DNA from: Peromyscus leucopus | Taxonomy: Eukaryota; Chordata; Mammalia; Rodentia; Cricetidae | Length of the DNA stretch: 64,000 bases | Direction: 5' to 3' | Assembly: GCF_004664715.2 (NCBI RefSeq) | Contig: NC_051076.1 | Span: 1,497,800-1,561,799, forward strand | In this document: one piece after another, positions 11,406 through 23,623 of the stretch | How the letters are laid out: each line of letters opens with the position of its first letter | Position numbering within the stretch: position 1 is the stretch's first letter | The notes under the pieces: model-generated | Told to the model about the DNA's origin: nothing | Database searches by the model: none | The model's input: the letters and a program-made list of their open reading frames with translations, nothing else | Program-made: the position numbers and the translations under genes

Positions 11406-11614
11406 CAATGATTCTCAACCTTCCTAATGCTGCAACCTTTTAATATTATTCCTCATGTTGTGGTGACCCCCAACCATAAAATTACTTAATTGCTACTTCA
11501 TAACTGTAATTTTGCTACTGTTATGAATTGTAATGTAAATATCTAATATGCAGGATATCTGATATGTGACACCGCCCCTCTAAGGGTTTGCAACCCACAA
11601 GTTGAGAACCACTG
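11406..11614 (+). mobile_element. URR1 hAT-type DNA transposon
   Basis: Begins caatgattctcaacc and ends gagaaccactg, imperfect terminal inverted repeats of the rodent URR1 family (non-autonomous hAT-Charlie). It carries the family phrases 'gtggtgacccccaaccataa' and 'ttgctactgttatgaat'. The 8-bp flanks (11398-11405 cttgagag, 11615-11622 ctttaggg) agree at 6 of 8 bases, as expected for a hAT target duplication. No transposase is encoded. Confidence 0.85.
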
Positions 11615-11959
11615 CTTTAGGGTGAGCCCGGGCCAAGACATATCCAACCTCTTCCGGCCCCAATCCACAATATGTACAGAGCCTATGCACTCTCCCAAAA
11701 GCTCACTGGCCCCATACTGACCAGCTGGGAGCCTGTTCCGATAGCCTCCTGCCAACTGGCTGGATGGAGCCAGCATGACCACTATCAATTTTCTTGATAA
11801 TAGAGTTGCGTGGTTTTCTAATTTTGTTCAGAGGAGAGAATTTGCAAGTAAGTGTCTCAGCCCTTACCATTTTAACGGAATCAACCAAGAAATAGTTGAT
11901 TTCATTAAAACTTCCTAAAGAACTCTTTCTGAACAAAAAATCTTAATGTTTAATACCAT
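11615..11959. other. Intron 2 spacer between URR1 and MT LTR
   Basis: No repeat or exon was recognised. Minus-strand frames of 60-80 codons here lack any known domain. Confidence 0.4.
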
Positions 11960-12290
11960 TGTCTTAATTGGGGTTTCTATTGCTGTGAAGAGACATCATA
12001 GGCATGGAAACTCTTATAAAGGAAAACATTTGATTGGGGTGGCTTACAGTTTTAGAGGTTTAGTCCATTGTCAACATGGTAAGGCATGGTGACATGGTGC
12101 TGGAGAAGGAGCTGAGTGTTCTACATCTTGATCCACAGGCAACACAAGAAATCTGTGTCCACACTGAGCATATCTTGAGCATAGGAGACCTCAAAGCCCT
12201 CCTGCACAGTGACACACTTCCTCCAACAAGTCTATACCTCCTAATAGTGCCAGTCTCTAAGGGGGCCATTTTTTTTTTCAAACCACCACA
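11960..12290 (-). mobile_element. MaLR LTR of MT type, antisense
   Basis: The plus strand starts tgtcttaattggggtttcta and contains 'cttataaaggaaaacattt', 'ggtgctggagaaggagctga' and 'cctcctaatagtgccagtct', ending aaaccaccaca. This is the complement of a rodent MT MaLR LTR (minus-strand end 'cctaactaagaca'). It lies antisense in intron 2. Confidence 0.85.
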
Positions 12291-13125
12291 CCAATCATTT
12301 TACTATGCAGTAGTATAACCCAAGAAAAATATTCAACAAACATACCTTGTTCAATGTGTTAACTTAGAATGCCAGTTACATTCCCTCCACTGAATCCAAT
12401 TCAATGATTGGCTATTAAAATTAAAATAAAATGTGCTTTGTTTTTAAACTTTAAAAAGGCATTATAACTTTAGTTGTTTTAATATATGGAAATAGTGGGC
12501 ATATTTGGCATCTTTTTCCTCATAGGAATGTTACTGAATTATCAACCTTTATGGAAATAGAAACTTCTAGAAGTAGTAGAATAGTGAATTAGATATTTTC
12601 AGCTAAATGTTCATATAGCCAACTTGTTTCATGCTTCTAAATTAACATACATATGTTCTATGCTTTTATTTCTCATCTATAATAATCTGACATCTAAGGT
12701 TTTTTAGAATATAAAATTACTTGGATTGACTAGCTTTCTAGTTTGGGGCTGTTTTGAAAATTAGCTGATTCCCCTAGGAAATTACTATGTCAGGAATAAT
12801 TCACTACCCTTGGACTTCTTTCAAAACTCAATCAATAATCACTGGAGTTTTCATTTAGAAGTTTTCATCTTGGATTGATGTATGGCTTTAACTTCTACAA
12901 AGCTTTTCCTGATGTGTTACCAAACCTATTGAAGCAGAGCTCTTTAGGAATGCCCCAGAACTCAATTTCTGTTTTAGTCACTAACAATACAAACGGTATG
13001 TGTAAGGTTAACCGGTGGTGTATATTTTGTTTAAAATAAAAACATTTGTTTAAGTACAGGAGGGATGAAGAGTAGTCCACTCAAGCATCACATGATACAT
13101 TTTGAATCTGTTGCCTCTGTTTTAG
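12291..13125. other. Intron 2, 3' part
   Basis: AT-rich, no repeat recognised. It ends in the acceptor 'ctctgttttag' used by exon 3. Confidence 0.5.
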
Positions 13126-13190
13126 GTAAGATTTTCTCCAGCCAAAATGTCAACCAAGCACTCTACAGATCTAGTTGAATATGTTGACAA
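13126..13190 (+). CDS. Fam81b: Fam81b coding exon 3 (residues 37-58 part)
   Basis: 65 nt between acceptor ...ctgttttag and donor gtaagtat. It encodes VRFSPAKMSTKHSTDLVEY followed by VD and two bases of Lys58. The sequence is nearly identical to human FAM81B around its MSTKNSTDLVEYVDK segment as I recall it. Met44 (ATG at 13147, with A at -3) has a better initiation context than the exon 1 ATG and could serve as an alternative start if exon 1 or the GC donor were skipped. The downstream intron is phase 2 and 14.5 kb long. Confidence 0.95.
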
Positions 13191-14515
13191 GTAAGTATAT
13201 AAACCAACGGTTTAACTATTTACTGCATTTAATGACTTAGTAGCGATTATAGTGGCTGAAACCTCTGAAATCCCATAAATAGTTCCCTGCTTCCAGAAAG
13301 CCTGAACCTCAAACAGGCAAACCTCACTATCTCTAGATGGATGTTACTGCCTTCTCTTTAAGTGACTCCATAAATTCCTGTAGATTTGTGGGGGAAATAA
13401 TGCAACTGGGCAAGAGTTGACCCACAGCACAACATGACGCATAGATAACTCTCCAGTTAAACCAAGGTCTGTTGACACTGATAAAAACCCAGGAAAACTT
13501 GAGGCATGTTAATCATCAGAAAAAAAATTTGACTTTTTAAAAAACCAAATTCCATTACATTTTTACTTACAGTGTTTGGAGCCTGTTTGGAGTCGTGAAC
13601 AGGAGGGGGACCTTGGTGTCACAGCTCTGGCCCTTAGAATGCAACTATTGGTAGATCCATATTGTCCAAAGGTCCCCAAATTCTAGTGTTTAAGGGTGGG
13701 GCTTTAGAAGTAATCATCCGGTTAGAGCTGTCTTGTTCTCAGCACATGAAAGGGTGTTATCCGCCCTCTATTAACGACTTCACAGAACTGGGAACTTGGT
13801 CTTGGTCTGTCCACTGTTGTTGTCAACCCTGCATTTGGGAAATTTAGAGCCTTCTTTTCAATTGCAAAACAAGGAGGTTGGACAAAAGGCTTTTCTGCAG
13901 CTTTGAAACAATTCTGAGTCAATAACCACAGAAGAAACGTGGCCAAATAAATGAGTCAATGCGAAGAAAGACTGTAAACAGTAGACTGATTTTTAAAGTC
14001 ATCTTCGACAATGAAAATGATGAAATTTTAAATTCGGCCTTTAATTGCAATAGTTACAGTTAAGAATTTCCCCAAATGAATTTAATTCATTTCAGTAATC
14101 CAGAGTTTCAGTTTTTCTCATGCTTTCCGTACCTGAGATTGCTTACATGAGTAAAGATTTACAATTTTTTATGGGGGCAAGGGGGAGGATCAAAACATGA
14201 GAAATGATTTTTCACTTAGATAAATGAATTTTTCTGAGTTAGGAACAATGAATATAAGATGCCCCAAACTGATTATAAAAGGCATATTAGCTAACTTTAA
14301 GCATCCTAGAAGGGACAGTTGTTTCCACCTGTCTGCATACAGCAAATGGAAACTAGAAATCATTTTTCCAATCTATTAAGAAAATTCCAGTTTGGAGCCA
14401 GAGTGACCTACATTCCAGGGGACAAGAGAATAAACTCCTAAAGAACGATAACTAACTTTAAATTTTAGAACATTATCTTGGATTTCAGCCCAAGAAAAGG
14501 TTAATGACGTTTATT
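13191..14515. other. Intron 3, first segment
   Basis: No repeat with a recognised family was seen. Two antisense frames (13662-13946) are chance. Confidence 0.4.
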
Positions 14516-14517
14516 CA

Positions 14518-14672
14518 TGAATGTATTTTGTAAGTGTATGTGTGCGGGCCTGTGTGCACATGTGCAGGCCAGAGGAGAACCATGGGAGTTGGTGCTGTCC
14601 TTGCAAGTGTGGGTTCCAGGTCATCAGGCTTGGTGGTAAACACTTTGTTTGCTTAGCTATCTCAACCAGTTG
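14518..14672 (-). mobile_element. B3/B2-type SINE, antisense
   Basis: The plus strand reads tgtgtgcacatgtgcaggcc, then 'gagaaccatgggagttggt', 'gtgggttccaggtcatcagg' and 'cttagctatctcaacca', the complement of a B3-like SINE with its tRNA-derived head at the right. The TSD was not resolved. Confidence 0.75.
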
Positions 14673-17450
14673 GATCTCAGCAAAATGGAGTTAAGACAAA
14701 GATGGCCTGGCCCCAACATTCATTTCTTTCTCAATCACACACAGTCCCATCCCCCAATGCCTAAGCCATGTGTCTATTTTATTCACCATTCAAGATGGTT
14801 AGGTACACTGTGCTACTCACTTCTGTTCTCCCAGGCTGCAGCCCCAAACGCTGTGTGCTTTTTAATAACACTGCAGTGGTCTAGCATGTTGTAGTGAATA
14901 TCAATTTTTGATGAGCTATAGCTGACGGATATAATTGAGAGTAAGGCAGGTGACGGGGGACTGAACTGTATGAGCTGTACTTACAGAAATGCTTATGGGA
15001 CGCTGACTAGCAGAAAAACAAAATGACATCCAGACATTGCTACTATCACTGCAGAATTTTGAATTGGCATATTTAATAAAAAACATTTTCTTTAAATAAC
15101 TATATCCTGTAAATTACCAATTGGCAACGGTGTACTGGCATGCAAAGGAGGCACTTAGACAAGTCAAGGTCATCATCCACTCATTAAACCACCCGAGTAG
15201 ACATTACACAGCTCCAAGGATTCGTCCTTACAGACATACGTCAATATGTTTAAGGGTAATATTCAGAAAAGGGTAATAAAAAGCCCCCAAAGCAAAACTC
15301 GAGTAACAAAAGAGATCATGCTATCCTATGAAAACGTTTAGCCTAGAGATGTGCATACTAAAGAGGCTGCAGACTGCCTGTTCACAGGGTACTTCTTGGC
15401 CTCTCAGTTGAAACAATACCCACAAAGTTGTCAATACTTGCTAAATGTCAGGTCATAGTGAATAATCCCTAAGTGGGGCAGCTGAATTACTGCTCATATC
15501 TATAGGACAACGTGGTGGTGTCACCATATTAAAGGCAGTAAATAGTTCTAAAGTGCACTATTTGTTAATTCAGAGTCAGCAGACACACTTGCCTTACGAC
15601 AGTGTGCACACGCTCATGTAAGCTTAGTGAACTGGAAAGCACCAGAGTCTTGTTTCTTACTGATTTTCTCCAGCTGTTAAGGAAACACTAATGAAGTCCA
15701 CAGCTCACTAGATTGTGATTGAGAAAGAAAGCCCCTTTTCCCTTCTCTGGTCAATTTTTGCCTTCTCTAAGAAGGCGGGGTTTCAAATGATCGGTGATAA
15801 GTTCTTGAGGCTACTCAATTCCGCCCATGATTTTTCATCCACATCTTCCTATGTAATAAAGTAGGTGGTTAAGATTTTAGAGCACATATTATCCTCTCAG
15901 AGGATTTAATTTTGAACAGAAAACAAATTGTGCTCGTGAATCTCTTACGTTTATTTAATTGGCTTTCCTGTAAGGGGAGAATTTTTTTTTCTCTCACCTT
16001 GGAATCAAATGCTTCCTGAGGCCCCTTCTAATCCTTCCAAAGCTTGTCATTACTCACTCACAAATTATTGGGCACCTAGTATGTGCAGGCACTGGACTAG
16101 GCACTTGCAAAGTCACCAGTGAGAAATTAGACAAAGATTCCGACCTCACATACCTTCCATTCCAGAGAAGGAAGAGGCAGAAATTCTTAGTAAGCCCATC
16201 AGGACAATTGCTGCTGATAGGCTGGCATTTGAGCTTGTGGACACCTGGGCAAGGACAAAGTTTGTCAGGCATGAATGCAGAGGGGATGAGGATTGTTGGA
16301 GTAAGAAGGATGGAAATATAAACAAATTTCTATAATATCAGAATCTTTGTCTGTCTTGCCTAAGGGGAAAATCCTAAGTTTCCTAAATCAAAAAGGAGCC
16401 TGAGAAGCAAAGCTGTTTCACACTGAGCAGTTGCTGGGCCGACTTATAGTCACCATATATCTCAACAACCTTCTTGGGGGTACATTTTGGGAGGATGAGT
16501 CTGGCTGCTAGTCAAATAGTATATAAAATTGAGATAGATAAAACTTTCAGTGTATCAAATGGGTGAGACAATAAAGGATTAATAATTTCTGTTTGTGAGA
16601 ATGTGGCATTCAGGGTCTGAAGATATTCATTACCAGGTCTTCTTAGGACAGTGACAGGCATTTTTTTTACGACATGACTCACTGTTTGTTACTATGTGAT
16701 GGAGACAGATATCTCATATCGTGATACATAAGAATGGAAAGCGAGACTCTGTTGCTAAGCTTTGGATAGGGCAGGTCAGACTGGGCTGTCACCAACCACA
16801 GGAAGTCTTTGATTTTTCTGTAATCTGCCACGTTCACTATATTGGGTAAGTTGCTGGTGATGAGTAGGCACAGCTATAGGCATCTTGTGCTACTCACAAA
16901 GACCCCAAAACCCATCGGAGCAAAGCTGCCCAAAGAAACCCAGTTACCTCTACCTCAGGAGGGTCTCAATTTCTGCCACATCCAAGAAATGACAAATGAA
17001 AGACCCTGCTGGAACATGGACCACAGTCAAGCTCAGTTCTCTAGAGAGAGACAGTGGAGGGTTTCAGCAAGAAGAGATGTGAACCAAGCAGAAGAAGGTG
17101 ACTAGAGGAAAGGTCCATGGTGTTGAAGCAAGTTACACACCAAAAGCCAGGCACTAAACACGCCTGTGTCTCCAAGATGTCTTCCTCGGAGATGCAGGTG
17201 TAAAGACATCAGAACAATGAATGCTGCAGTGAGGGAGGACAGATGTGGAGCATGCCAAGATACCTCTCAGCTGAGACAACTTCCGAGTCTCAGTCTCCTG
17301 CATTGGGAAAAGTTTTTGATGAGGTCGTTGTGGAGATGAAACAAAATTAAAATATGGTTCTATGAGTGATACACTAGCTCTAAGGACTATGTGGAAGCAA
17401 GAAGACACTAATTGAACTGTGCTAGGACCTCCCCTCCAACAACTTAACAC
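14673..17450. other. Intron 3, mostly unassigned
   Basis: Long unique-looking stretch. About 16055-16200 resembles an old L2- or L1-type tail ('gggcacctagtatgtgcagg', 'cactggactaggcact'). No exon with FAM81-like coding was recognised. Open frames of 70-98 codons lack domains. Confidence 0.4.
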
Positions 17451-17451
17451 C

Positions 17452-17850
17452 CATGTTAACTTCCCAGGGCTGCCATGGTCATCACCATTCTGTTGTTGCT
17501 GAACGAAAATGTGTATCTCACAATCCTGGAAGTTACAAGTCCAAAGTCACAGTCAGCAGATCTGGTTCCTCTGTGTGCTCAGGGCAGAGCTGCTGCACAG
17601 CTTTCCACAGGCTTCTGGTAGTAGCTGGCAACCCTTGGCACTTAGATGTCTCACTTCAACCTCTCCCTCGCTCTTCTCACTCTGCCTATGTTCTTTGCAA
17701 GGCCATCTTATGCAAGGACACCAGCCATATTGGCTTAAGGCCCCGATAACTCCACTCTGACCTCATCTTGGCAATATTCGCGATGACCCTACTTCCAAAT
17801 AAGGTCACATTCTGATGTAATGGATATTGAGACATCAGCATATCTTGTGT
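17452..17850 (+). repeat. Old interspersed repeat, second copy of the family at 412
   Basis: Runs 'cagggctgccatggtcatca', 'gtgtatctcacaatcctgga', 'catcttatgcaaggacac', 'ctgacctcatcttgg' and 'aaataaggtcacattctg', in the order of the old mammalian repeat noted at 412-745 and 35095-35400. The embedded 98-codon frame is not a gene. Confidence 0.55.
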
Positions 17851-17962
17851 GGCCATGGTTCAGCTCATTGTGCCATCCAAGAATTGAAAGAATTTGAGCC
17901 CAGATCATGCAATTCCACATACAATGTTTTCTATACTGAAGTCACATAGATATACATATTAT

Positions 17963-17966
<4 letters not shown>

Positions 17967-18012
<46 letters not shown>
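17967..18012. repeat. (AG)23 microsatellite
   Basis: Pure AG run. Confidence 0.97.
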
Positions 18013-18014
<2 letters not shown>

Positions 18015-20400
18015 CATATTTTCAGGGGAAATGTCCTGATGGGCTACCAAGCTCTAAGGGAACTCCAAACATCCTCAACCACTTGCTGCTTCAGGCACAC
18101 ATTTTATTTATGTGCAATCCAGATGTCCACCCTGCTTCCATTCACATGAGGGTTTTGCTTAGAACCTGTACCCATTCCAACATCTCCACAAGAAAGGAAG
18201 CTATTCACACCAGGGACAGCAGTAACTTTGCAGTCCTCTTAAAACCTCACTGAACATGAGGCATTGAGCCTTAGAGTCCACAGCTTTTCACTGAAGATCC
18301 ACGGCCAGCCCTCTAGTCTCTTCTCAGATGTGTCACTGTTTGGAGCTGTCTTCTCTTTTCCAGGCATGTCCCCATGCAGGCTCTGTGCTGGCAACCCACC
18401 AGTCCTGGGCATCTTTGCCCACACATGAATTGCCTCTCTCACCCCTCAGAGCATTCAGACTTATGTTAAGTAAGACAACGAAGACTTACTTCCACAACCA
18501 GGGAAGTCCATCTGCCAGCTTGGTTATAGAGAAGCAATGGAGAAACTATAAAAAAATAGTTCTTTCTCATCATTCCCATGCACTCACAGAACTATTTTTG
18601 TAAACCATCAGAATACTCGCTACATCTTTACAATTCCTTATAGGACTCTGTGCACTCAAAATATAGCTAGCCCTTAAAGTTGCTCTCGTGAAAAGATAAC
18701 AAATCTTCTCAGTATGGCCTCTTGTGTTCAGAAGAGGGTCTAAGTTTTCCCGTTTTTTGTCTCTGGCTTTTACAGGTTTCCAAAATGGTTCTCAGCAGCT
18801 CCTAAGTAAATTTAGTGCTCTCTTCACGGGGACAGAATAGGCAGCTAAGCGAGAGGCTCGTGTCCCGGTGCCTCTGCCAGCCACAGCACAGCTGGTGGAA
18901 GTCACACCAACTCGAGGGAGGCAGAACTCAGAGTCTGGGGAAAGTCTGTTCAGATTCAGCTACAGTCAGTGATGTGTGCAAAGCCTCCTGGAGAGGTCCA
19001 CAGGGGCTCTTTCTCCCGTGGCTAGTGACTCCGCCTGGATACAGCTGGGATAGTCAGCCATTTCTTCCCTTACCAGGTGAAATTTAAATCAAGATCTCAT
19101 TAGTGCCGCACATTAGTAGAGTTAGTTGGTTTGTTTGTGTGTGTTTATAAAACCAGGGTGGCCACACCTTGCTAATGAAAGGTCTCAGGTTATCCCCTTT
19201 GGTTTGACTAATAGTATTCAATAATAGTAATAACCTGGTGATCTGAATAGCACCATCAGGAATTCTATTCCATTACAAATATTTGTAGATTTGTTCTTCC
19301 AGTTATTGCTTTAGAGAAGCAAGTGAGGAAAGAATCTCCCTTACAGCAACAGCATTGGGCAGGGAAAAGTAGGGTCTTTGTCATCTGAGAATCCTGTGAC
19401 TAGAACTAACAAAGCATTGGTTACAGCTTCGGTGAGCATTGTTAACAAGCATGATAATTATGCCCTGGGTAACAGAAGGCCTTAGGCATGACAAGCTTTC
19501 CAGACACCTTTGTAGATAGAAAACAACTTAAAAATGAACCTTAAAAACCACAGGAAAAGAACGACAGCCCAGCATTTGTATAAGTCCTTAGATGTCTCCA
19601 TGGTGTAAGCAAATACATCTGCAGGGCAGTATGTGCTGTCTCCTCAGAGGCTTCGGTAACACGCCCAATAGAATAGAAACCTAACTGCGCCAGCTATGAC
19701 AGCAGGACCAAAGACAGGCGAGTGGCGGGGCAGCCCTGCTCCACCGGTCCCTCTCCTGGGATCGGTCTGCTTCTGCATTCCCTGCCTAGGAACAATCTTG
19801 ACCTCGGCTTACAGCATCCCTCAGGGGAGGGCACTTAAGCCCCTTAGAGCCCTGGCCTACAGCACTGCTGTGTGGCACTGGCTGGTCGACTCCCTGCTAT
19901 CATGGGCCTCTCACTATAACCAAACAGCAAAGCAGCCCTGTTGGCCCCGTTTGAAGACCCAGCAACTGCCGCCCTTGGCTTTAAAGTGGTGAAGCCCGTG
20001 TTTCACCCTCTTGCTTTCCAACTTGCCAAGACGCTTCTAAATGTCTACAGAGCTTGAGAGCTCATGTTTCACACTTTAGCGATTCATTGTATACTCTGCC
20101 TTGTCTCATTCCCAGATCATACTACCAATCTCAACCAACACAGTGATGCTTGGTATTCAGAGTACATTTGAATCATGTAAGTGCTTTCCTTATACACACA
20201 TCCTAGCTCTCCTGACCCACTCTACGATTATGATTTAATAGATCTGTGGTGAAGCCAACAAATCTCTATTTAATAACCTCCCTGTCCTCCCATATCACTA
20301 ATTCAAATGTCTTTATGAGAAACACTGAGTTACATTAAGTCACAAAGTAAAAGATTTAATGAATACTTAATATCTGGTATGTGTTTATTGGTAAATCATT
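18013..20400. other. Intron 3, unassigned
   Basis: No repeat family or exon was recognised. Segments at 18240-18440 and 18815-19090 have higher GC and open frames on both strands, but neither frame shows a domain, and splice-like borders do not match the Fam81b phase. Confidence 0.4.
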
Positions 20401-20401
20401 A

Positions 20402-20545
20402 AATATAAGGGCTTGCAAGACAGCTCTGTAGGCAAAAGAACCTACCAGTAATCCTGACCACCTGAATTGGATCCCCAGGACCTCCACTCATATGCCATAG
20501 CTGCTATGCACACACACATATATATACATACACACAATAAATTGA
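20402..20545 (+). mobile_element. B2 SINE (diverged)
   Basis: Contains 'gcttgcaagacagctctgta', 'aacctaccagtaatcctgac' and 'ttggatccccaggacctcca', then CA/TA-rich sequence ending in 'acacaataaattgataat'. B2-type head and tail. Confidence 0.7.
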
Positions 20546-21385
20546 TAATAATATAATTTTAAGTCACTAGATAGAGACACATTGCTTCTATCTGCACAAG
20601 GCAGAAACCCCCAAGCAAAGGTGGCTTCAATATAAAGATACTGATTAGCATAGAAAACAACAACAGTGAAAAAATCTAGAGTTTGGTTAATTTGGTGGCT
20701 TAACAAAATTGTCAAGCAGCCAGGATTTTCTGTTCTTTTTCTTGCATTCCTTTTTGTTTCATATTCACAAGATGAGTTTAAGAGTTCCCCAAACCACATA
20801 CCATGACAACATCCAGCAGAAAAGGATGTTTCCTAATGTTCATCCTCCTTCTTGAGGGCCAAGATGTTCTAAGCAAGTTTCCTCTTGCATCTCCTTCTCT
20901 AGAGTTACTTCACATGTTTCTAAATAAACCATGCACATCTCCACCTAAAATGAGGTCAACATAGAAGACGTAAGGGCAGAAGTTTGTGATGGCCATTAGG
21001 ATTTTAGGAATGTAACCAACAGTGTCTGCCACAATAAAAACACCCAAGAGAGTAATCTTAATGTGGGGGAGGGATAGTATCCTTCATAAGCATCTATCTA
21101 AAACAGAAAACCAGAGGACCCCTTTATTGGCAATGAAGAATGCAGACCACAAAGAAGCATTAGCTCAAAGAAATTAATGAACAAATCTACAGATCTCCAC
21201 ACATCACCAGCAGCAGGGCCTGCATCTTCTCCCACTTACACACCTAATCTTGAGTGACACTGTCAGTATGGTAGAGCTTTAGAGGAATGCATATATATTC
21301 ATTCCATTTGGTAATTTTCCAGGAGAACACTTTGAGCCAAATGTGTAGTAGGTTGAATCTGACTAATCAAAGCCCTTAGCACAGC
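20546..21385. other. Intron 3, unassigned
   Basis: No repeat or exon was recognised. A 103-codon minus frame at 20488-20799 overlaps the B2 and has no domain. Confidence 0.4.
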
Positions 21386-21456
21386 TGCCTCCTCCTCCTC
21401 CTGCTCCTGCCCCTCCTCCTCCTCCTCCTGCTCCTGCCCCTCCTCCTCCTCCTTCC
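21386..21456. repeat. CCT-rich tandem repeat
   Basis: Two copies of a roughly 30-bp cctcct...gctcctgcccct unit. The polypyrimidine/polypurine tract gives a Glu/Gln-rich antisense frame that is not a gene. Confidence 0.9.
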
Positions 21457-21703
21457 TCATTCTTGGACGTACATGATGTACAGAGGAAGGAACAGTCCAA
21501 CAGAGAGCAAACTTAAGCTCTGAGGTTGCAATGACCTGCAACTTTATAGAGTTATTTTTTACTGAGCCTTAACAGAACAGGGAAATTAGTCAACTATAAT
21601 TGCTTGACCTCTGCACAATGTACCATGCACTATTCTGGGTGCTGAGGATACTGTGGGAAATAAAGGGTATTATTCTAATGACAGAGGAGAGAAAAATAAA
21701 TGA

Positions 21704-21912
21704 AGTGGCTGGAGAGATAGCTTGTTGTTCTTGCAGAGGACCTGTGCTCAATTCCCAGCACCATATGACAGCCAACAACCACCTGGAACTCTAGTTCCAA
21801 AGGATCCAACACTCTTGGCTTCCACAGCACTACATACACATGGAGCACAGACATACGTGCAGGGAAAAAAACAAAACAAAAAAAGAACATTTATACACAT
21901 AAAATAAAAATG
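21704..21912 (+). mobile_element. B2 SINE
   Basis: Starts gtggctggagagatagcttg and has 'ggacctgtgctcaattccca', 'gacagccaacaaccacctgg' and the tail 'cacataaaataaaaatgg'. A complete B2 head and body in sense orientation. Antisense open frames across it are artefacts. Confidence 0.9.
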
Positions 21913-22265
21913 GCAACATCTTTTTTTAAAAAGAAAGAAAATCAGCAAAGAAGTAAGAATGGTAAGTTTATGTACTGACAAGTCTGTGGAGAAGACGAGC
22001 TGGGGTATTATGACAGTAACTGAGCAGAAGGGGAAACATGTTGGGACTGAGCTCTGGCCAGGAGGCAGGCGTGAAATAACTGTAGGACGAATGAATGTGA
22101 CAGAAAGATCCGCAAGCGTCAAGTGTAAAAGCAGCGTGGTCAGAGGGAAGGCCGCAAAACCAGCGGGAAATGAGCTGGGACCTTTTCTCAGAGAAGGGAC
22201 CAGCCACAAGTGGGAGGGGGTAGGTGGGTAAGTGCTGTCATTTACACTTCGGACAACAATCATTC

Positions 22266-22420
22266 TAGGGCCTGGGAAGATGGATTAGTAGGGACCAGAG
22301 TTCAGATTCCCAGCACCCATGCAAAGTAAAAGCCAGGTTTGGTGGCAGGAGTCTGTAAGCCCAGGGCTGGGTCAGGAGTGGAGACACGCATCTCCAGGAG
22401 GTTTGTTATAAGTGCAGATC
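22266..22420 (+). mobile_element. B2/B3-type SINE fragment
   Basis: Shows 'agggcctgggaagatggatt', 'gttcagattcccagcaccca' and 'caggtttggtggcaggagtc', B3-like. The 3' part is diverged. Confidence 0.65.
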
Positions 22421-22689
22421 GGTGGCACACCTGATGAGATCCCCAGGTTTTCGTGTCCCAGAACAATGGATTGGACATATGACTCATGATAGAAATGGAG
22501 GCAGTTTATTAAGAAAGAGAAAATGGCATTCCCAGTGGCAGAAGGTGAAAGACAGACAGTTTGAATTCTGGTCCTTTTCAGGCTATTTGCATGCCATCAA
22601 CCTTCTCTCTGGGTATCACAGACCTGCTCTGTTTGCTACACATAGTCCAGGTGAGGAGGTTTTCCAAGATGTTTCATATATTTCTCTTT

Positions 22690-22875
22690 TTTTAAGGTTT
22701 ATTTATTTATTATGTATACAGTATTCTGTCTGCATGTGTCCTTACAGGCCAGAAGAGGGCACCAGATCTCATTACAGGTGGTTGTGAGCCACCATGTGGT
22801 TGCTGGGAATTGAACTCAGGACCTCTGGAAGAGTAGTCAGTGCTCTTAACCACTGAGCCATCTCTCCAGTCCCCA
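22690..22875 (-). mobile_element. B2 SINE, antisense
   Basis: The plus strand reads aaggtttatttatttattat, 'ggccagaagagggcaccaga', 'gttgctgggaattgaactca' and 'ccactgagccatctctccag', the exact complement of a B2 element. Confidence 0.92.
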
Positions 22876-23555
22876 TATATTTATCTTATGTCTCTTTCAC
22901 ACTCTGAGCCTAGAGGTGGAAAGATATGCATAGAGCACCAAGCTCCAGAAAAACACAGGCAACCTCTGCTAAGCCTACAAAGAACCTTCTGTGAGTTCTT
23001 TACTTTCTGTTGCTTGCAAAGAGGCAAGGTGAGGAGAGAAGTAGAGCTTTTCTGACATTTGCAGTGGGATTCTATGGAGGAAACTGCCTGGAGGCAGTTA
23101 CTCCTCCTGTTTCTTATTATTGTGACTCTTTCCATACTTTATAGAAGCCTCAGTTCTTCCTGGCCCTTCTCAAAGTCCCATAGGAGAGTTTGAAGTTTCA
23201 TATGAGTATTTTGTCCCCAGGGCAGTAAATAGAGAAGCCGCAAGTAATGCTTCCCTACTACTCATCCTCCACAGCCAGGCTGGGCTGTCTCTTATCTCAG
23301 GTCAAAGGGATTATCTGACTCAGGTTGCATCTCCAAAGAAGTGGAGATGGCCTGTGAAAGCTGTTCTGATTTAGAGCAAAGCCAGGCCTTCATGCTCACA
23401 CACTACATGCAAACTGTCCCAGTGGATATGACTTTGACAAAATGACTCTCTCCACCAAAGCAAGTCCCAGAGCAGCCCACCTCCTGAGATCTGCCTGCTG
23501 GTAGCCCTTCCTGAGAGAACACAGATGGCAGGCACGTCGCAACAACCATGTACTT
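22876..23555. other. Intron 3, unassigned
   Basis: No repeat or exon was recognised. Confidence 0.4.
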
Positions 23556-23578
23556 ACACACACACACACACACACACA

Positions 23579-23622
<44 letters not shown>

Positions 23623-23623
23623 C
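23556..23623. repeat. (AC)n(GCAC)n compound microsatellite
   Basis: AC units followed by about 11 gcac units. Strictly alternating purine-pyrimidine throughout, including CpG-containing steps. Confidence 0.95.

Noticed and set aside
21748..22263. 171-codon minus-strand frame
   Set aside because: It crosses a sense B2 SINE and unrelated sequence, shows no domain and has no splice or retrogene context.
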